From contig JAUYMX010000474.1 in NCBI GenBank assembly GCA_030699345.1, positions 1 to 6,734 on the forward strand: DNA of 6,734 nucleotides. Direction: 5' to 3'. The DNA is from Methylococcaceae bacterium. GTDB lineage: Bacteria > Pseudomonadota > Gammaproteobacteria > Methylococcales > Methylomonadaceae. The translations under genes were made by a program, and so were the position numbers. Positions 4,898-6,734 of this stretch are shown piece after piece. The first letter of the stretch is position 1. Each line of letters starts with the position of its first letter. Under the pieces are notes generated by a model. The model had not been told where the DNA came from and did no database searches. It saw only the letters and a program-made list of their open reading frames with translations.

Positions 4898-5656
4898 ATG
4901 AAAAATTTATTATTAACACTAGCAACTATCAGTTTAACTGCTTTGGCTCCGATTCAAGAAGCTTCAGCCCATGTCAGCTATTTGGATTTGATTAATCCAG
5001 CCTTCAAGACTACAAACGCTGAATCATCAATCTACACCGTTAATTCAGCTGGTGAGTTTCTCGGCAACTTTGGTTGGGCAGATGCGGCCGATGGCGATTG
5101 GGGCGATAGTCACCACGGCGGTTGGGCTAAATTTGAGATTACCAATGCTGACGGCGCTTTCATTGATCTGAGCGTGTTTACGGATGGCAAAGTTGTTATA
5201 CATCCAGAATTTGGCGTTCTTAAAACCAACGACCTCACACCTGCTTTCACGATATACAGCGGTGTAGTGCCAGATTTAGCCTTTGAAGAATTTAGCAACG
5301 TACCCGCAGGCAAAGGCGGCGCCTGGAATGCATTAGGCAATACATTCATGGGCAATGATGAAGGCGACTCAGGCACGATTACTTATCTGACTCATGTAAG
5401 ACAAAATCAAAACAATCTTCAAAACACTATTGCTTTAAATAATTACTGGCTAGCACAGGGTACATATTCAGTCGTGTTGGGCGGCGATTCTGCTCTTGCC
5501 GCTGCCAATCCCGATGATGACATCATTCCTAGAGGCTACGGCATCAAATTAACAGTAACAGATGTTACAGCGGTACCAGTTCCGGCTGCAATATGGCTGA
5601 TGATGGGCGGTTTGATGAGTTTATTAGGTATGCAAAAAAGTAAAATGGTCGCTTAA
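4898..5656 (+). CDS. secreted PEP-CTERM protein, HVSY/WGDSHHG paralog 2
   Basis: The 252-residue protein is homologous over its whole length to the gene before it. Signal peptide residues 1-24 end in EASA|H, so the mature chain would start with His25 (HVSYLD). GWADAADGDWGDSHHGGW spans 59-76 with His72-His73. Shared middle segments are FTIYSG, GGAWNALGN, GTYSVVLGG and YGIKLTV. The C-terminal sorting signal is VPVP (226-229), a hydrophobic helix and QKSK, then MVA. Relative to paralog 1 it has a longer, more acidic loop before the last strand (NPDDDIIP, possibly Ca-binding) and a different N-terminal insert after the HVSY strand. GGAG lies 5 bases before the ATG, a good ribosome binding site. 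It is probably co-transcribed with paralog 1 by read-through of the intergenic hairpin. There are no cysteines. Function is unknown beyond exosortase-type sorting. Confidence 0.88.
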   Translation: MKNLLLTLATISLTALAPIQEASAHVSYLDLINPAFKTTNAESSIYTVNSAGEFLGNFGWADAADGDWGDSHHGGWAKFEITNADGAFIDLSVFTDGKVVIHPEFGVLKTNDLTPAFTIYSGVVPDLAFEEFSNVPAGKGGAWNALGNTFMGNDEGDSGTITYLTHVRQNQNNLQNTIALNNYWLAQGTYSVVLGGDSALAAANPDDDIIPRGYGIKLTVTDVTAVPVPAAIWLMMGGLMSLLGMQKSKMVA

Positions 5657-5690
5657 ATCCACTCTGGATTTGACCCATTGCTCTACAAAT

Positions 5691-5715
5691 AGCCGGGCTT
5701 GCCCGGCTTTTCTTT
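5691..5715 (+). terminator. rho-independent terminator of the PEP-CTERM pair
   Basis: AGCCGGG (5691-5697) pairs with CCCGGCT (5702-5708) around a CTTG tetraloop, followed by TTTCTTT. It begins 34 bases after the stop codon of the second PEP-CTERM gene and ends that transcription unit. Confidence 0.88.
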
Positions 5716-5730
5716 GGGCTCTGCTTATCG

Positions 5731-5792
5731 GCGGACTGCAAAAAAACTATCCCACTCGATGTCTACGGAAAATTAGCTTTTCGCCAGTCCGC
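5731..5792. repeat. inverted repeat enclosing an inner hairpin
   Basis: GCGGACTG (5731-5738) and CAGTCCGC (5785-5792) are perfect 8-bp arms 46 bases apart. Inside them GAAAA (5768-5772) and TTTTC (5778-5782) form a small hairpin, and one stretch is A-rich (5740-5746). No ORF lies here. It could be a structured RNA or a remnant of a small mobile or palindromic element. Its size and arm sequence (GCGGACTG versus GCAGACCC) resemble the element at 603-673. Confidence 0.4.
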
Positions 5793-5894
5793 TGGGTTTG
5801 TTAGAATGTGACGCAGTTAACAACAAACCGAAGCACTTAAATGTCGCTTTGTATGCTGGTAAAAAGCAATATTTTGCAGGTAACTGAATAGTTA

Positions 5895-5924
5895 TTGCAA
5901 AAATTCTGAATTTTGCCCTACATT
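5895..5924 (+). promoter_or_regulatory. possible sigma-70 promoter of the carboxypeptidase gene
   Basis: TTGCAA (5895-5900) and TACATT (5919-5924) stand 18 bp apart, each matching 4 of 6 consensus bases. The leader would be about 68 bases. It is the best sigma-70 candidate in the 5793-5998 gap, but still weak. Confidence 0.35.
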
Positions 5925-5998
5925 ATCTTTGTCGTTTTCACTCCCCGCCTATTTGGCATCGGGTTTTACTTCCACAATCCACCTCTAAATTCTGTTAC

Positions 5999-6734
5999 AT
6001 GGCTCACCTGAAATTTTTGCTGTTACTTTTGAATGCTATTTGCATGCTGACTATGCCCAGTGTCAGCTCCGCGAGCCATGCGGCCATTGTGATTGATGCC
6101 GAAAGCGGCGCGGTGCTTCATGAATTAAATGCAACGCATGCTTGGTATCCTGCATCGCTTACCAAATTGATGACCGTGTATATGACTTTTGACGCCGTAA
6201 AATCCGGCCGACTAAAGTTATCAGATACCATGACCACGTCCAGCCATGCGGCTCGGCAACCCAATAGCAAATTGGGCTTAAGAACCGGTGAGCATATAAC
6301 TGTAAAAGACGCCGTACTCGCAATTATTACCCGCTCTGCCAATGATGCATCAGTAGTTTTAGCTGAGCATATCGGCGGTTCCGAGGAAAATTTCGCCGTT
6401 TTAATGACTGAGAAAGCCCATACTCTGGGCATGTACAACAGTCAATTCATGAATGCCACCGGTTTACCCAATGACTTGCAGGTTTCCACACCTCGGGATA
6501 TGGCCTTGCTGGCGTTGAAAACATTGCGCAATTTCCCTGAACATTATCATTATTTTTCTGCTCATAGCCTTAACTTCAGGGGCTCCGACCTACGCGCCAT
6601 CAATAAATTTACTGCCAACTATCCAGGTGCGGAAGGTATGAAAACCGGCTTCACTTGCGGCTCAGGTTTTAATTTGATCGGTTCAGCGCAGCAAAACGGC
6701 AAACGCCTGATTGGTGTGGTCATGGGCGGCATGA
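5999..6734 (+). CDS. D-alanyl-D-alanine carboxypeptidase (peptidase S11), 3' end cut off
   Basis: The frame from the ATG at 5999 stays open for 245 codons to the window edge. The N-terminus MAHLKFLLLLLNAICMLTMP is a signal peptide with a probable cut near SSA|SH. The three active-site motifs of serine penicillin-binding proteins are present and correctly spaced: SLTK (53-56, nucleophile Ser53 and Lys56), SAN (113-115) and KTG (215-217). The hallmark stretches AAIVIDAESGAVL, NSKLGLRTGEHITVKD and MNATGLPND are also there. The enzyme trims the terminal D-Ala from peptidoglycan stem peptides in the periplasm, acting in cell-wall remodelling. About 245 of a usual 380-400 residues are visible; the C-terminal domain and any membrane anchor lie beyond the window, so DacA, DacC or DacD cannot be told apart. 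No Shine-Dalgarno site is obvious before the ATG, but no other start lies nearby in frame. Confidence 0.92.
   Translation, partial: MAHLKFLLLLLNAICMLTMPSVSSASHAAIVIDAESGAVLHELNATHAWYPASLTKLMTVYMTFDAVKSGRLKLSDTMTTSSHAARQPNSKLGLRTGEHITVKDAVLAIITRSANDASVVLAEHIGGSEENFAVLMTEKAHTLGMYNSQFMNATGLPNDLQVSTPRDMALLALKTLRNFPEHYHYFSAHSLNFRGSDLRAINKFTANYPGAEGMKTGFTCGSGFNLIGSAQQNGKRLIGVVMGGM

Noticed and set aside
5110..5376. Minus-strand ORF inside the second PEP-CTERM gene
   Set aside because: It is antisense to a frame with clear homology to its paralog.
6118..6438. Minus-strand ORF inside the carboxypeptidase gene
   Set aside because: It is antisense to an intact S11 peptidase frame containing the SxxK and SxN motifs.

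Overview
The window looks like chromosomal DNA of a gammaproteobacterium. The DnaE N-terminus at the left edge is of the pseudomonad/methylotroph type. Together with PEP-CTERM proteins and moderate GC this is compatible with a Methylococcales-like methanotroph, but that is an inference and no marker gene in the window proves it.

Layout: (1) Positions 1-81, minus strand, hold the first 27 codons of dnaE, cut by the window edge. (2) A strong bidirectional terminator (259-298) separates dnaE from a small secreted, repeat-containing protein (322-576, minus). Its upstream region holds a nested inverted-repeat element (603-673) that may be a structured leader. (3) A three-gene ABC importer operon on the minus strand follows in the order binding protein (2359-3318), permease (1452-2213), ATPase (710-1450), of the SsuABC/TauABC/NrtABC type. 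A degenerate palindromic intergenic repeat sits between its first two genes. (4) A long AT-rich intergenic region (about 3319-4032) ends in a clear sigma-54 promoter (3813-3828). A 5' leader follows that folds like a divergent class I cyclic-di-GMP (GEMM-I) riboswitch (about 3861-3964). (5) This leader drives a tandem pair of homologous secreted PEP-CTERM proteins (4033-4812 and 4898-5656, plus), separated by a perfect 12-bp hairpin and closed by a GC-rich terminator. (6) A gap with another long-armed inverted repeat leads to a D-alanyl-D-alanine carboxypeptidase gene (5999 to the end, plus, truncated).

The most interesting unit is region 4-5. A sigma-54 promoter and a c-di-GMP-type leader stand in series in front of two paralogous exosortase-sorted proteins. 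Both paralogs are predicted to be cut by signal peptidase directly before a histidine, and both keep an internal WGDSHHG motif. An exposed N-terminal His plus internal His residues is the arrangement of copper histidine-brace proteins (LPMOs, CopC, PmoB), so a surface copper-binding function is a testable hypothesis. No exosortase, PrsK/PrsR or c-di-GMP enzyme gene lies in the window, so the regulatory circuit is inferred from the cis elements alone.
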